Source of the DNA: Aquimarina sp.
GTDB taxonomy: Bacteria; Bacteroidota; Bacteroidia; Flavobacteriales; Flavobacteriaceae
Assembly: GCA_002697475.1 (NCBI GenBank)
Contig: NZVW01000041.1
Span: 1-19,116, forward strand
Length of the DNA: 19,116 nucleotides
Direction of reading: 5' to 3'
In this document: in pieces, positions 6,767-14,109 of the stretch
Layout of the letters: each line of letters begins with the position of its first letter
Position numbering within the stretch: the first letter of the stretch is position 1
The notes under the pieces: generated by a model
The model's database searches: none
Seen by the model: the letters and a program-made list of their open reading frames with translations, nothing else
What the model was told of the DNA's origin: nothing
Position numbers and translations under genes: made by a program

Positions 6767-7882
6767 CTACTTTAGTTCTTTAGCCAACTCACTCCCTACA
6801 AGACTACCTATAGCAACTCCCATACCCCCTAATCTTACTCCACAAAACACATTATCGGACAATTGCTTTACGATAGGTTTTTTTTGAACGCCTACTCCCA
6901 TAATTCCGCTCCATCGATGATCAATTTCAAATTTTCTATCGGGCAGAATAACTTCTTTTAAAATTTCTTCCAGTTTATTTTGAATAAGGCTTGTTTGATT
7001 CATTTCAGTAGTTTCTTCTGCTTTAAAATCAAGATTTCTACCTCCACCAAACAAAATTCTATTATCAATATTTCTAAAATAGTAATATCCTTTATCTAAA
7101 TGAAATGTACCTTTAATGTCTAGATCTTCTATTGGGGTAGTTATGATTACCTGAGCCCGAGCAGGCTTAACCTCATCGATACCCAGTTTAGTAGCAAAAC
7201 CATTTGTAGCAATAAAGATCTTTGCCGTTGTAAATTCAAAATTCTTTGTTTTGACAATGACATTTTTGCCCTGATCATAAAACTCCTCTACCTCACATGA
7301 ATTTAAGATTTGAATATTTTCTGCATAAACTTTATAAAGCAAAGATTGCATCATTGCCCCGGTATCAATCTGACCTTCGAACTTGTTAAAAATATAATTC
7401 TGAACTACTTTTTTAAACCCAAATGTATCTTTAGCTATAGAAAATACATCTTCGTTAAAAACAGGTTTTAGTAATTCATTGATATATTCCAATTTTGAAT
7501 TACATGCTTCAAATAAAGAGGCATCTTCTTCTAAAAAAAGCTCATAACCTCCATATTGCTCATACTTTATGGCTTGATCCCCAAGAGTTGATCTAAGTAG
7601 TTGTAATCCTTGGTTACGTCTGGACACCAAATCGATCACCTCTTGCTCTGTGTGCTTTTGTAAGTCATCTATGATTTCAGACAGACTACCAAAACAGGCA
7701 AAACCGGCATTCTTGGTACTTGCTCCATTAGATAATATTCCCCGTTCCAAAACAAGAATTTTTGCTTCAGGATATTTTCTTCGAAGTTGAAGCGCGCAAT
7801 TCAGACCTGTAATTCCGCTCCCGACTATAGTAAAGTCAATATTAGACAGCCAACTCTTCTGTTCCCAGTAACTGAAACTCAT
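6767..7882 (-). CDS. FAD-dependent oxidoreductase, DAO family
   Basis: A 371-residue protein of the D-amino-acid-oxidase (DadA/glycine-oxidase-like) superfamily. After a short lead (MSFSYWEQKSWL) comes the Rossmann FAD motif IVGSGITGLNCAL (GxGxxG, residues 21-26), then the E-R pair LVLERG and the STKNAGFACFG loop typical of DAO-type enzymes such as gamma-glutamylputrescine oxidase. The later IATNGF, PARAQVIITT and the C-terminal HRWSGIMGVG...GMGVAIGS segments bind FAD and shape the substrate pocket. Such enzymes oxidise amines or amino acids with oxygen; the substrate here is unknown. The C-terminal ...GSELAKELK looks complete. The accC terminator at 7924-7951 separates it from the acc genes upstream. 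It lies upstream of the GG-peptide gene on the same strand, but a link is not supported. Confidence 0.85.
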   Translation of the reverse strand: MSFSYWEQKSWLSNIDFTIVGSGITGLNCALQLRRKYPEAKILVLERGILSNGASTKNAGFACFGSLSEIIDDLQKHTEQEVIDLVSRRNQGLQLLRSTLGDQAIKYEQYGGYELFLEEDASLFEACNSKLEYINELLKPVFNEDVFSIAKDTFGFKKVVQNYIFNKFEGQIDTGAMMQSLLYKVYAENIQILNSCEVEEFYDQGKNVIVKTKNFEFTTAKIFIATNGFATKLGIDEVKPARAQVIITTPIEDLDIKGTFHLDKGYYYFRNIDNRILFGGGRNLDFKAEETTEMNQTSLIQNKLEEILKEVILPDRKFEIDHRWSGIMGVGVQKKPIVKQLSDNVFCGVRLGGMGVAIGSLVGSELAKELK

Positions 7883-7923
7883 ACATCAAAAATGAAAAAT
7901 TATATAAGAGAGCTATAATACTA

Positions 7924-7951
7924 AAAAAGCCTCTTAAAAAAGAGGCTTTTT
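7924..7951 (-). terminator. Terminator of the fab/acc operon
   Basis: A 12-bp stem, AAAAAGCCTCTT (7924-7935) with AAGAGGCTTTTT (7940-7951), and a 4-base loop, lying four bases after the accC stop. The minus strand reads on into TTTTTTAG, giving a U-run, so it ends accBC transcripts. The A/T-flanked stem could work in both directions, but no plus-strand gene needs it. Confidence 0.9.
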
Positions 7952-7954
7952 CTA

Positions 7955-9304
7955 TTAATTTTGTGGTTCTTCCATTTTAAAATCTTCCATAAACTTAGTG
8001 GTATAATTACCCGCTACGTAATCAGGATGATCCATTAGTTGTCTGTGGAACGGCACCGTAGTTTGTATACCTTCGATAACAAACTCATCCAGAGCTCTTT
8101 TCATTTTATTGATAGCTTCTTCTCTGGTCTGAGCTGTAGTGATCAATTTAGCAATCATAGAGTCATAGTTAGGAGGTATGACATACCCACTATACACATG
8201 AGTATCTACTCTTACCCCGTGACCACCCGGCAAATGTAAGTTTGTAATTTTACCAGGAGAAGGTCTGAAATCCTTATAAGGATCCTCTGCATTAATTCTA
8301 CACTCTATAGAATGTAATTGAGGATAGTAATTTTTACCTGAGATTGGTACACCTGCAGCTACTAAGATCTGCTCTCTGATTAAGTCGTAATCTACTACCT
8401 GTTCTGTGATAGGATGTTCTACCTGGATACGAGTGTTCATCTCCATAAAGTAGAAGTTTCTGTGCTTATCTACCAAAAACTCAATGGTACCTGCTCCTTC
8501 ATACTTAATATACTCAGCAGCTTTAACTGCAGCTTTACCCATCTTTTCACGTAACTCATCTGTCATAAACGGAGAAGGAGTTTCTTCTGTAAGCTTTTGG
8601 TGTCTACGTTGTACTGAACAATCTCTTTCAGATAAGTGACAGGCTCTACCATTACTATCTCCAACGATTTGAATTTCGATATGGCGAGGTTCTTCGATAA
8701 GTTTTTCCATGTACATACCGTCGTTTCCAAAAGCTGCACCAGCTTCCTGACGAGCACTATCCCAGGCCTTTCTAAGATCTTCTTTTTTCCATACTGCACG
8801 CATACCTTTACCACCACCTCCGGCAGTAGCTTTAAGCATTACCGGATATCCTACTTCATCTGCCAATTTTTCAGCAGTTTCGTAAGAGTCAATAATTCCT
8901 TCACTTCCAGGAACAGTTGGAACACCTGCTTCTTTCATAGTTGCTTTAGCAGTTGCCTTATCACCCATCTTGTCGATCATTTCAGGGCTTGCACCAATGA
9001 ATTTTATTTTGTGTTCCTGACAGATTTTAGAAAACTTAGCGTTTTCTGATAAAAATCCATAACCAGGGTGAATTCCATCTGCGTTAGTAATTTCTGCAGC
9101 AGCAATTATATTTGCCATCTTTAGATAAGACTCTGAACTTGGAGCCGGACCTATACACACCGCTTCATCAGCAAAGCGTACGTGTAGACTATCTCTATCA
9201 GCGGTAGAATATACAGCAACAGTCTTAATACCCATTTCCTTGCAGGTACGTATGACTCGCATTGCTATTTCTCCTCTGTTAGCAATTAGAATTTTTTTAA
9301 ACAT
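7955..9304 (-). CDS. accC: Acetyl-CoA carboxylase biotin carboxylase subunit
   Basis: A 449-residue protein of standard AccC length, start MFKKILIANRGEIAMRVIRT. It carboxylates the biotin of AccB with bicarbonate and ATP, the first half of malonyl-CoA synthesis, in the cytoplasm. Visible: the N-terminal Rossmann-like domain, HPGYGFLSEN (80-89), the ATP-grasp glycine loop ATAGGGGKGMR (159-169), EMNTRIQVEHPITEQV with the catalytic Arg and Glu residues, and the C-terminal DSMIAKLITTA lobe. No key residue is missing. It is the last gene of the cluster, 80 bases after accB, with a hairpin in that gap, and is followed at once by a strong terminator. In most Bacteroidota accBC encode the housekeeping acetyl-CoA or acyl-CoA carboxylase pieces; the carboxyltransferase genes are not in this window. 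Confidence 0.98.
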   Translation of the reverse strand: MFKKILIANRGEIAMRVIRTCKEMGIKTVAVYSTADRDSLHVRFADEAVCIGPAPSSESYLKMANIIAAAEITNADGIHPGYGFLSENAKFSKICQEHKIKFIGASPEMIDKMGDKATAKATMKEAGVPTVPGSEGIIDSYETAEKLADEVGYPVMLKATAGGGGKGMRAVWKKEDLRKAWDSARQEAGAAFGNDGMYMEKLIEEPRHIEIQIVGDSNGRACHLSERDCSVQRRHQKLTEETPSPFMTDELREKMGKAAVKAAEYIKYEGAGTIEFLVDKHRNFYFMEMNTRIQVEHPITEQVVDYDLIREQILVAAGVPISGKNYYPQLHSIECRINAEDPYKDFRPSPGKITNLHLPGGHGVRVDTHVYSGYVIPPNYDSMIAKLITTAQTREEAINKMKRALDEFVIEGIQTTVPFHRQLMDHPDYVAGNYTTKFMEDFKMEEPQN

Positions 9305-9338
9305 AACTTCTTAAAATTTACAATATCCAAAAAACAAC

Positions 9339-9359
9339 TCTCAGTACATTACACTGAGA
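9339..9359 (-). other. Intercistronic hairpin between accB and accC
   Basis: TCTCAGT (9339-9345) and ACTGAGA (9353-9359) form a 7-bp stem with a 7-base loop; on the minus strand it is followed by GTTGTTTTTTGG. It may slow or partly end transcription after accB, or protect an mRNA end, so that accB is made in excess over accC. It is weaker than the operon terminators. Confidence 0.4.
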
Positions 9360-9384
9360 CCTGGATTTGAAATTTTGTGGTTAA

Positions 9385-9885
9385 TTATGAAGGATCAACT
9401 AAGAAAAGTGGCTGATCAAACTCTACAGGCGAAGCATCATCTACAAGAACCTTAACGATAGTTCCTGAAACTTCACTCTCAATCTCATTAAAGAGTTTCA
9501 TAGCTTCGATTACACAAAGCACGTCTCCTTCTTTAATGCTATCACCTACTTCTATAAATGCAGGTTTATCAGGGGATGGCTTTCTGTAGAAAGTACCAAT
9601 GATAGGTGATTTAACAGTTATGTATTTAGAATTGTCATCTCCGCTATCAGCTGTTTTAGCTGGAGCAGTTTGAGGCTCCGGAGTAGCAGCTACCTGGGGA
9701 GTAGGTACAACTTGTTGAGGCGCAACGCCTCCTCCTACTGGTATTTGCTGTACGATAGTTGTTTCTCTACCTTCATCGGCACCAGTTTTAATGGTGATTT
9801 TAACATCATCCATCTCTAATTTTACTTCGCTGGCACCAGACTTGGCAACGAATTTAATTAAATTCTGAATTTCCTTTAAATCCAT
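9385..9885 (-). CDS. accB: Acetyl-CoA carboxylase biotin carboxyl carrier protein
   Basis: A 166-residue BCCP. It carries biotin on a lysine and shuttles the carboxyl group from AccC to the carboxyltransferase. The N-terminal region MDLKEIQNLIKFVAKSGASEV is the usual helical docking segment. Residues 37-85 are a Gly/Pro/Ala/Thr-rich flexible linker. The biotinyl domain begins near 88 and has the BCCP 'thumb' TFYRKPSPDKPAF (98-110), and the biotinylation motif VIEAMKLFNEIE with acceptor Lys130. The ATG at 9885 gives the family start. It lies 29 bases downstream of fabH and upstream of accC, the order typical for flavobacteria. Confidence 0.97.
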   Translation of the reverse strand: MDLKEIQNLIKFVAKSGASEVKLEMDDVKITIKTGADEGRETTIVQQIPVGGGVAPQQVVPTPQVAATPEPQTAPAKTADSGDDNSKYITVKSPIIGTFYRKPSPDKPAFIEVGDSIKEGDVLCVIEAMKLFNEIESEVSGTIVKVLVDDASPVEFDQPLFLVDPS

Positions 9886-9914
9886 AATATTGCGGGTATT
9901 GTGTGTTTAGTTGT

Positions 9915-10910
9915 TTAAGAGTTGTAGGCCCACTTTAAATAAATGGCACCCCAGGTAAAACCTCCACCAAAAGAGGCGAAGATTATATTATCTCCTTTTT
10001 TGAGTTGTTTTTCGTAATCGCTTAATAATAATGGTAATGTAGCTGAAGTTGTATTACCATATCTATGAATGTTTATAAGAACTTTGTCGTCATCCACTCC
10101 CATTCTGTTTGCAGTGGCATCAATAATTCTTTTATTGGCCTGATGCGCTACCAACCAGTTAACATCATCTGATGTAAGATTATTTCTTTCCATAATCTTA
10201 GCACTAGCATCAGCCATATTAGACACAGCATATTTAAATACTGTTTTACCATCTTGTTGTACAAAATGTTGTTTCTTAGCTACTGTTTCTTCAGAGGGTG
10301 GTAAAATGGAACCACCAGCTTCGATTTTAAGAAACTCTCTACCTACACCATCTGTTCTTAAATATTCATCTTGAAGTCCAAGCCCTTCTTCGTTTGGTTC
10401 AAAAAGTACGGCTCCACCTCCATCACCAAAAATAATACAGGTAGCACGATCCGTATAGTCTATTATAGAAGACATCTTATCTGCTCCTATAAGTAATACT
10501 TTTTTATATCTACCGGACTCAATATATCTTGCTGCGGTTGACATTCCATATAAAAAACTTGAACAGGCAGCTTGTAAGTCGTAAGAAAATGCATTTACTG
10601 CTCCGATCTCAGAAGCAGCGTAAGCTGCTGAGGCAGCAACAGGCATATCTGGAGTCGCTGTGGCAAAAATGACCATATCAATCTCCTTAGGGTCAAGATT
10701 AGATTTTTTGATTAAATCCTCTGCTGCTTTGATACCTAAATAGGAAGCCCCTTTATTTTCTTCTTTAAGAATTCTTCTTTCTTTAATTCCTGTACGTGTG
10801 GTAATCCACTCGTCGTTCGTATCAACCATAGTTTCCAAAATCTTATTGGTCAATACATATTCTGGCACATAAGCGCCGACAGCTGTTATAGCCGCTGTGA
10901 TTTTACTCAT
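9915..10910 (-). CDS. fabH: 3-oxoacyl-ACP synthase III (FabH)
   Basis: A 331-residue ketosynthase III, the usual length. It condenses acetyl-CoA (or branched acyl-CoA) with malonyl-ACP to start fatty-acid synthesis. The catalytic triad is in place: Cys116 in DLQAACSSFLYGM, His256 in LVAHQANKRII and Asn286 in HRYGNTTSATLPL. The N-terminal TGIKERRI and the C-terminal FASFGGGFTWGAIYLKW segments are characteristic. The ATG at 10910 fits the family. It lies between rpmF and accB, but a strong hairpin (11036-11053) follows rpmF, so fabH may also be driven by its own promoter in the 125-base gap upstream, where no convincing box was recognised. Branched-chain-rich lipids are usual in flavobacteria, so branched primers are possible. 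Confidence 0.98.
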   Translation of the reverse strand: MSKITAAITAVGAYVPEYVLTNKILETMVDTNDEWITTRTGIKERRILKEENKGASYLGIKAAEDLIKKSNLDPKEIDMVIFATATPDMPVAASAAYAASEIGAVNAFSYDLQAACSSFLYGMSTAARYIESGRYKKVLLIGADKMSSIIDYTDRATCIIFGDGGGAVLFEPNEEGLGLQDEYLRTDGVGREFLKIEAGGSILPPSEETVAKKQHFVQQDGKTVFKYAVSNMADASAKIMERNNLTSDDVNWLVAHQANKRIIDATANRMGVDDDKVLINIHRYGNTTSATLPLLLSDYEKQLKKGDNIIFASFGGGFTWGAIYLKWAYNS

Positions 10911-11028
10911 ATCTTTGTTTTAGTTTCACGAACAGAGCAAAAATTGCTGAAAAAGTCGTTGAAATTACTAAATTATATACAAATATGGCGCAAAATAATG
11001 GGATTTTGACACATATTCAACTAAAAAC

Positions 11029-11053
11029 AAAAAAACTCTCACAATTGTGAGAG
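11029..11053 (-). terminator. Perfect palindrome and T-run after rpmF
   Basis: CTCTCACAATTGTGAGAG (11036-11053) is its own reverse complement, forming a stem of up to 9 bp (7 with a small loop). On the minus strand it is followed by TTTTTTTG. It lies 25 bases after the rpmF stop, so it probably ends yceD-rpmF transcripts, fully or partly, before fabH. Confidence 0.75.
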
Positions 11054-11078
11054 CTCATCTTAAATTTTAACAGAATAC

Positions 11079-11276
11079 TTAGGCTACTTCTTCCTCAGTA
11101 TTGTCAATTACTATCTGACCACGATAGTATAATTTACCTTCGTGCCAGTGTGCTCTGTGATATAAATGAGCTTCACCTGTTGTAGGATCTGTAGCAATTT
11201 GAGGTACAGATGCCTTATAATGTGTTCTTCTCTTATCTCTTCTCGTTTTAGAGGTCTTTCTCTTAGGATGTGCCAT
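11079..11276 (-). CDS. rpmF: 50S ribosomal protein L32, zinc-independent form
   Basis: A 65-residue L32 (MAHPKRKTSKTRRDKRRTHYKA). This small protein of the large ribosomal subunit starts with the very basic family signature and ends with LYHRAHWHEGKLYYRGQIVID. The usual four-cysteine zinc knuckle is absent: IATDPTTGEAHLYH stands where zinc-type L32 has CxxC, so this is the C-minus form. It lies 9 bases after the yceD-like gene and is followed by a hairpin terminator. The rpmF-fab cluster links ribosome and fatty-acid synthesis and is conserved in many bacteria. Confidence 0.97.
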   Translation of the reverse strand: MAHPKRKTSKTRRDKRRTHYKASVPQIATDPTTGEAHLYHRAHWHEGKLYYRGQIVIDNTEEEVA

Positions 11277-11285
11277 TGCTAGATG

Positions 11286-11825
11286 TTATTTATCGTTTAA
11301 TAAATTTTTTAATTTATCCCAGCGAGGATCTGTCTCCTCACTGTTATTTTCATTCTTTCTTTCTTTTGGACTGAGCTCTTCTAGTTTTTCAAGTATGTCT
11401 GATTGTAAAGAACCATCTTTAACACCAGGGTGTATACACTTAGACGGTACTGCAAGAACAACTAGTTCATATACATATTGAGCCACTTTAATCTCAAATT
11501 CTCCATGAGGAATAATCAGCAAATCCTCATTCTCATCATTAAACTCATCTCCGAATTTAACGACAAGAAATAATTCATTTTTTATAGGCTGATCATACGG
11601 TTCATTGGTAAGATCGCAGTTGACATTTACTGTACCCCGAGCTTTAAACGTAAGCTCTAGCATAGTTGTCTTTTTATTAAGTTCTAACACTACATCAACA
11701 TTTGCAGCGTTAAACTCATCATACTCAAAATGTTCAAAGAACGTATTATCAATTTTAAACTCAAACTGGTGTTTTCCTTGCTTCAGTCCAACAAAGGGTA
11801 TAATGTACTCTTTTAGTTGTTTCAT
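11286..11825 (-). CDS. YceD/DUF177 family protein upstream of L32
   Basis: A 179-residue protein from the ATG at 11825 (MKQLKEYIIPFVGLKQGKHQF). An in-frame TTG at 11876 would add 17 residues (MHPPLPDRYTVTG...), but the flavobacterial family starts near MKxLKEYxIPFxGLK, so the ATG is preferred. Members sit upstream of rpmF and are suspected to act in 23S rRNA or L32 assembly, as reported for the YceD homologues. It shows the strand-rich core TMLELTFKARGTVNVNCDLTNEPYDQPI, with one Cys (CDLT) corresponding to a conserved position of the family, and an acidic tail (KERKNENNSEETDPRWDKL). It is the first gene of the rpmF-fabH-acc cluster. Confidence 0.85.
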   Translation of the reverse strand: MKQLKEYIIPFVGLKQGKHQFEFKIDNTFFEHFEYDEFNAANVDVVLELNKKTTMLELTFKARGTVNVNCDLTNEPYDQPIKNELFLVVKFGDEFNDENEDLLIIPHGEFEIKVAQYVYELVVLAVPSKCIHPGVKDGSLQSDILEKLEELSPKERKNENNSEETDPRWDKLKNLLNDK

Positions 11826-11974
11826 TTCTTCTATGGTTCCAGTCACCGTATACCGATCCGGTAAAGGCGGGTGCAAAGATAAAAAAAAATAATTATCAAC
11901 ACCTATTTGTAATTAAATTTATATCAGAAAGTTAGAGACTTGTATCTTAAACTCCTTACTACTAATCCCTATTG

Positions 11975-12076
11975 ACTATTATCTGCGTAAAGGATAGTAG
12001 CGACATCCCCTTGTTTTACAAGGGATATAGCGAATAGCCTGACCCTTTTGCTCTACAAAAGGGATACGCCCATTAG
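11975..12076. repeat. REP-like triple hairpin intergenic element
   Basis: Three stem-loops lie end to end directly after the pdxA stop. The first is CTATTATC/GATAGTAG around 11976-11999 (one G-U pair). The second is CCCTTGT/ACAAGGG (12008-12014 and 12018-12024, 3-base loop). The third is CCCTTTTG/CAAAAGGG (12043-12050 and 12056-12063, 5-base loop). The words GGATAGTAGCGACATCC and GGGATATAGCGAATAGCC, then GGGATACGCCCATTAGC, are imperfect copies of one unit. The order GGATAGxAGCGxCATCC, hairpin, ATATAGCGxAxAGCC-xGACCC resembles an intergenic repeat I recall from several flavobacterial genomes. It may protect or end the pdxA mRNA 3' end. It is not clearly a Rho-independent terminator, as no T-run follows. 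Confidence 0.6.
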
Positions 12077-13141
12077 CTAATTATCATCCTTAGTATGTGC
12101 TTTTCTTGGTACTTTTTTTAAGGGATTTTTAGTTAATTCTTTGTATTCGCTTCTATTTTTATAAATGGTCAATGCAGTAAATACCGCTTCTTCAAAAGAG
12201 CTATGATCCGCTTGATTTTTACCCGCAATTTCAAAAGCGGTTCCGTGATCAGGTGAGGTTCTTATTTTGTCCAGACCTGCTGTATAATTTACTCCTTTAC
12301 CAAATGAAAGTGTTTTAAAAGGTATCAGGCCCTGATCATGATAGGCGGCGACAACCGCATCGAAGTTTTTATAATTATCTGACCCAAAAAAACTGTCTGC
12401 AGCATATGGTCCAAAAACTAAAACTCCTGAATCACAGATTTCTCTTATAGTGGGTTTTAAAACCTCCTCATCTTCTTTACCGATTACACCATTGTCTCCA
12501 CTATGAGGATTGATACCTAAAACTGCTATTTTAGGTCTGGCAATTTTAAAATCTTGCTTTAGCGTTTGATTTATAGTTTCTATTTTTTGCTTTATCAATT
12601 GGGGCGTGATTTTTTCTGCGATATCCTTTAAGGCTACATGATCTGTAAGTAAGCCTACTTTAAGACCCTCAGTAACCATGAACATCAGGCTATTACCCTT
12701 TAACTCCTGATCCAGATAATCTGTATGCCCAGGAAATTTAAACTCATCTGATTGTATACTATTCTTGTTTATTGGTGCTGTAACCAATATGTCTATTTCA
12801 TCATTTTTTAAGGCTGCCGTTGCAGCTTTAAAAGATTTAATAGCATAACCGCCTACTTTAGTATCCTCTTTTCCGAAATTGATATCTACTGGTTCTTTCC
12901 AAACATTGAGAACATTTATTTTGCCATCAACAATTTGAGAAGTCTTATCTATACCATGGAAATTTATTTCTAATTCGTAATGCTTCTTTAAAAAAGATAG
13001 GATTTTTACAGATGCAAAAATCACCGGAGTACAAAACTCAGTCATTCGGCTATCCTCAAAAGTTTTAAGAATAACCTCACTGCCTATTCCGTTTAAATCT
13101 CCGATTGAAATTCCTAATCTTATTTTTTCTTCCTTCTTCAT
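12077..13141 (-). CDS. pdxA: 4-hydroxythreonine-4-phosphate dehydrogenase PdxA
   Basis: A 354-residue enzyme of pyridoxal-phosphate synthesis (DXP-dependent branch). It oxidises 4-hydroxythreonine-4-phosphate with NAD(P) and releases the aminoacetone phosphate used by PdxJ. Visible: the N-terminal GISIGDLNGIG, LVTAPINK, the substrate-binding GHTDYL, and the three metal-ligand histidines His168 (LLTDHVA), His213 (GINPHSG) and His268 (AYHDQGLIPFK), with RTSPDHGTAFEIAGK near the C-terminus. The C-terminal tail (KKVPRKAHTKDDN) is basic and longer than the E. coli form. The ATG at 13141 fits. It is divergent from ribE, with 86 bases between, and followed by the REP-like element. A TAAATTTG on the minus strand (13202-13209) may be its -7 box. 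Confidence 0.96.
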   Translation of the reverse strand: MKKEEKIRLGISIGDLNGIGSEVILKTFEDSRMTEFCTPVIFASVKILSFLKKHYELEINFHGIDKTSQIVDGKINVLNVWKEPVDINFGKEDTKVGGYAIKSFKAATAALKNDEIDILVTAPINKNSIQSDEFKFPGHTDYLDQELKGNSLMFMVTEGLKVGLLTDHVALKDIAEKITPQLIKQKIETINQTLKQDFKIARPKIAVLGINPHSGDNGVIGKEDEEVLKPTIREICDSGVLVFGPYAADSFFGSDNYKNFDAVVAAYHDQGLIPFKTLSFGKGVNYTAGLDKIRTSPDHGTAFEIAGKNQADHSSFEEAVFTALTIYKNRSEYKELTKNPLKKVPRKAHTKDDN

Positions 13142-13201
13142 TGTTTATGCTACTTTATCAGTATTTTTGAAGCTTATTATAAACTTTCGGTTTTAGGATC
13201 A

Positions 13202-13209
13202 CAAATTTA
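13202..13209 (-). promoter_or_regulatory. Candidate -7 box of pdxA
   Basis: The minus strand reads TAAATTTG, a TAnnTTTG match, 61 bases before the pdxA ATG. No good TTG is present at -33 distance, so the call is weak. Confidence 0.28.
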
Positions 13210-13227
13210 ACTAAATAATTTGCATTT

Positions 13228-13815
13228 ATGTTTACGGGTATCATAGAAGAAATAGGAAAAATTGTTTCTCTTACAACAGATAAAGAAAATTTAAATATTA
13301 CCGTAGCTGCAAAATTTACTCCAGAGCTTAAAATTGACCAGAGTGTGGCTCATAATGGAATCTGTTTAACCGTAGTAGCAATAGATGGAAATCAGTATAC
13401 TGTAACAGCAATTAAAGAAACTATCGATAAAACGAATTTAAGTAATTTAAAAGTTGGCGATCCTATAAATTTAGAAAGAGGAATGAAACTAGGTGATAGA
13501 CTGGATGGTCATATCGTTCAGGGTCATGTAGATCAAACCGCAACCTGTACAGCCATAAAGGAGGCAGATGGCAGCTGGTATTTTACATTCAGCTATGATC
13601 CTGCTCTATCGAATATCACTATAGAGAAAGGTTCCATTACAGTAAATGGTGTTAGCTTGACGGTTGTAAATTCAAAGAAAAATGAATTTAGTGTAGCAAT
13701 AATACCGTACACCTATGAGCACACTACTTTTTATTCGTTTAAAGTAGGTTCTGTTGTCAATCTGGAGTTTGATGTAATAGGAAAGTACGTAAAGCGTATA
13801 ACAGAACTACAATAA
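13228..13815 (+). CDS. ribE: Riboflavin synthase, alpha chain
   Basis: A 195-residue enzyme that dismutates two molecules of 6,7-dimethyl-8-ribityllumazine to riboflavin. The tandem lumazine-binding domains are clear: MFTGIIEEIGKI with HNGICLTVV in the first half (1-87), and MKLGDRLDGHIVQGHVD with TVNGVSLTVV in the second. The essential N-terminal MFTG and the HIVQGHVD loop are intact. Length is normal for trimeric riboflavin synthase. It is divergent from pdxA, and convergent with the small gene at 13830-13997. The start is the ATG at 13228. No FMN riboswitch could be recognised in the 86-base leader, which is too short for a full one. Confidence 0.97.
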   Translation: MFTGIIEEIGKIVSLTTDKENLNITVAAKFTPELKIDQSVAHNGICLTVVAIDGNQYTVTAIKETIDKTNLSNLKVGDPINLERGMKLGDRLDGHIVQGHVDQTATCTAIKEADGSWYFTFSYDPALSNITIEKGSITVNGVSLTVVNSKKNEFSVAIIPYTYEHTTFYSFKVGSVVNLEFDVIGKYVKRITELQ

Positions 13816-13818
13816 AAA

Positions 13819-13844
13819 GTAGAATTGGTTTACACCAATTCTAC
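13819..13844 (-). terminator. Terminator overlapping the stop of the 55-residue gene
   Basis: GTAGAATTGGT (13819-13829) and ACCAATTCTAC (13834-13844) form an 11-bp stem with a 4-base loop. The minus strand continues into TTTTTATTG, so it acts on minus-strand transcripts. The gene's TAA (13830-13832) lies in the loop, so the coding end and the stem share bases. It sits four bases past the convergent ribE stop and could also help block ribE read-through. Confidence 0.75.
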
Positions 13845-13997
13845 CTCGTTAAATTTGAATAATGAAACTTTGTCGTTTTCGATTTTTAAAAGTACTCCTC
13901 CTAAATCACTCAAAGTAGAGCAGGAAGCGAAATCCAATACTTTACCAAAATATTGGCTTTTCATATCAATTACTTTGTACTGCATAAGACTCAGCAT
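13830..13997 (-). CDS. Small hypothetical protein, 55 aa
   Basis: Minus-strand frame of 55 residues beginning MLSLMQYKVIDMK at 13997 and ending TAA at 13830; a second ATG (MQYKVIDM) is possible at 13985. It has no signal peptide or membrane segment. The sequence is strand-like and amphipathic: YKVIDMKSQYFGKVLDFAS, then LSDLGGVLLKIENDKVSLFKFNEVELV. The pattern, a short exchange of strands with Gly-Gly-Val-Leu, loosely resembles small beta-barrel (PRC/SH3-like) pieces, but this is only a visual impression. A strong terminator overlapping its stop argues that it is expressed. It is convergent with ribE, on the other side from the minus-strand gene at 14110. No function is known to me. Confidence 0.55.
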   Translation of the reverse strand: MLSLMQYKVIDMKSQYFGKVLDFASCSTLSDLGGVLLKIENDKVSLFKFNEVELV

Positions 13998-14109
13998 TTA
14001 GTTTGTATTCCCTATTTGTCTAAACACTCTTTCCCCAAAAAGTGTACCAGACATCATTAATTCTTATTATAAATTTAAGCCCAAGTTTTATAAAACTGAA
14101 AAAAAATTA

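Noticed and set aside
8636..9049. Plus-strand frame of 137 codons antisense to accC
   Set aside because: It lies wholly within the accC gene in another frame, is Ser/Phe/Thr-rich as expected of the complement of a conserved gene, and shows no family motif.
10911..11035. Promoter for fabH in the gap after rpmF
   Set aside because: Several AT-rich words (TATTTTG, ATATTTG) are present but none matches TAnnTTTG at a sensible distance with TTG, so no site is called.
11826..11876. TTG-started 17-residue extension of the YceD-like protein
   Set aside because: The family begins near MKQLKEY; the extension MHPPLPDRYTVTG has no counterpart I know and begins with a TTG.
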